Part shown: positions 4,960 to 5,053 of the stretch, piece after piece | Layout: every line of letters starts with the position of its first letter | How positions within the stretch are numbered: position 1 is the first letter of the stretch | Assembly: GCA_946534775.1 (NCBI GenBank) | Contig: CAMNCZ010000120.1 | Location: 1-5,053, forward strand | From: an uncultured Eubacteriaceae bacterium | GTDB lineage: Bacteria > Bacillota > Clostridia > Lachnospirales > CAG-274 | DNA: 5,053 nucleotides | Direction of reading: 5' to 3' | Made by a program: the position numbers and the translations under genes | The notes under the pieces: model-generated | What the model was told of the DNA's origin: nothing | Seen by the model: only the letters and a program-made list of their open reading frames with translations | The model's database searches: none

Positions 4960-5053
4960 GCCCCACTTGCACAAGAAATAAGCGAAAGATTTTTTGCGAT
5001 GGAACTTCCGCACAAGTTCAAATTCGGTGTTACAGGCTGTCAAAACAACTGCC
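4960..5053 (+). pseudogene. 5'-truncated sirohaem/[4Fe-4S] sulfite or nitrite reductase fragment
   Basis: From about 4960 the frame reads APLAQEISERFFAMELPHK followed by FKFGVTGCQNNC and runs off the window. This matches the nitrite/sulfite reductase 4Fe-4S domain around its second cysteine pair (GCxNNC, typically GCPNNC), which with an earlier CxxxxxC pair holds the cluster bridged to sirohaem. The earlier pair should lie roughly 10 residues before the PLAQEI segment, but that DNA is the inverted end of the MITE-like element. Upstream in frame there is a TGA at 4924-4926 and no ATG, GTG or TTG start before an internal ATG at 4999. The gene therefore appears to have lost its 5' part through the element or a rearrangement. 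It could be an anaerobic (Asr-type) sulfite reductase or a related small ferredoxin-like reductase; the downstream sequence is not available. Confidence 0.7.

Larger units (their letters stand above)
4700..4964. mobile_element. MITE-like or insertion-sequence remnant, about 265 bp, non-coding
   Basis: The stretch is bounded by inverted ends: TGTCGCATTAAG (4703-4714) and CTTAATGCGACA (4948-4959), an exact 12-bp match, with a G run just outside on the left and the complementary C run outside on the right (offset by one base). Between them is no believable gene: first a palindrome-rich GC-richer part (4725-4870), then an AT-rich part (4871-4947). Size, ends and lack of coding fit a miniature inverted-repeat element or a decayed insertion sequence. 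No clear target-site duplication is visible, and the right end abuts a truncated gene, as expected if recombination has removed one original flank. The family is not assigned. Confidence 0.5.

Noticed and set aside
4750..5043. Minus-strand frame of 97 residues spanning the palindrome-rich element.
   Set aside because: It runs across hairpins, the inverted end and the antisense side of the reductase fragment; no domain is recognisable and it has no ribosome site.

Overview
This is a low-to-moderate-GC Firmicutes window, most likely from an anaerobic, spore-forming member of the Clostridia. The evidence is a GerS-like germination lipoprotein next to alanine racemase, a MazF toxin of the Bacillus EndoA type, a biotin synthase with anaerobe-like cysteine positions, and AGGAGG-type ribosome binding sites. 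The species cannot be read from the sequence.

Left half (1-3030, all minus strand). In transcription order (right to left) the genes are a GerS-like lipoprotein (3030-2416), alanine racemase alr (2356-1202), a MazF-type endoribonuclease toxin (1122-781) and the N-terminal two thirds of an iron-containing alcohol dehydrogenase (734 to beyond base 1). Spacers are 46 to 79 bp with no clear terminator, so this may be one transcription unit. The order gerS-alr-(antitoxin)-mazF resembles the C. difficile locus, but no antitoxin gene lies between alr and mazF here.

Centre (3031-3184). This short divergent control region holds a perfect 12-bp inverted repeat with a 14-bp spacer that fits a BirA (biotin repressor) operator. 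A strong sigma-A promoter for the biotin genes has its -35 hexamer inside the right operator arm. A candidate sporulation sigma-E-like promoter points toward gerS.

Right half (3185-4686, plus strand). Biotin synthase bioB and the biotin ECF-transporter S component bioY overlap by ATGA and form a two-gene unit. It covers the last step of biotin synthesis plus biotin uptake, both apparently under BirA control.

Right edge (4669-5053). Three back-to-back hairpins follow bioY. They lead into a roughly 265-bp non-coding, palindrome-rich stretch bounded by inverted ends (TGTCGCATTAAG / CTTAATGCGACA), which looks like a MITE or insertion-sequence remnant. Directly after it is a fragment of a sirohaem/[4Fe-4S] sulfite or nitrite reductase with no 5' part. 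The junction falls between the two cysteine pairs of the cluster site, so the gene is probably broken by a rearrangement at the element, unless the junction is an assembly artefact.

No wholly new system is evident. The points most worth a second look are the antitoxin-less mazF with UACAU motifs in both flanking spacers, the shared BirA/sporulation control region, the altered cysteine pattern of BioB, and the element-truncated reductase.
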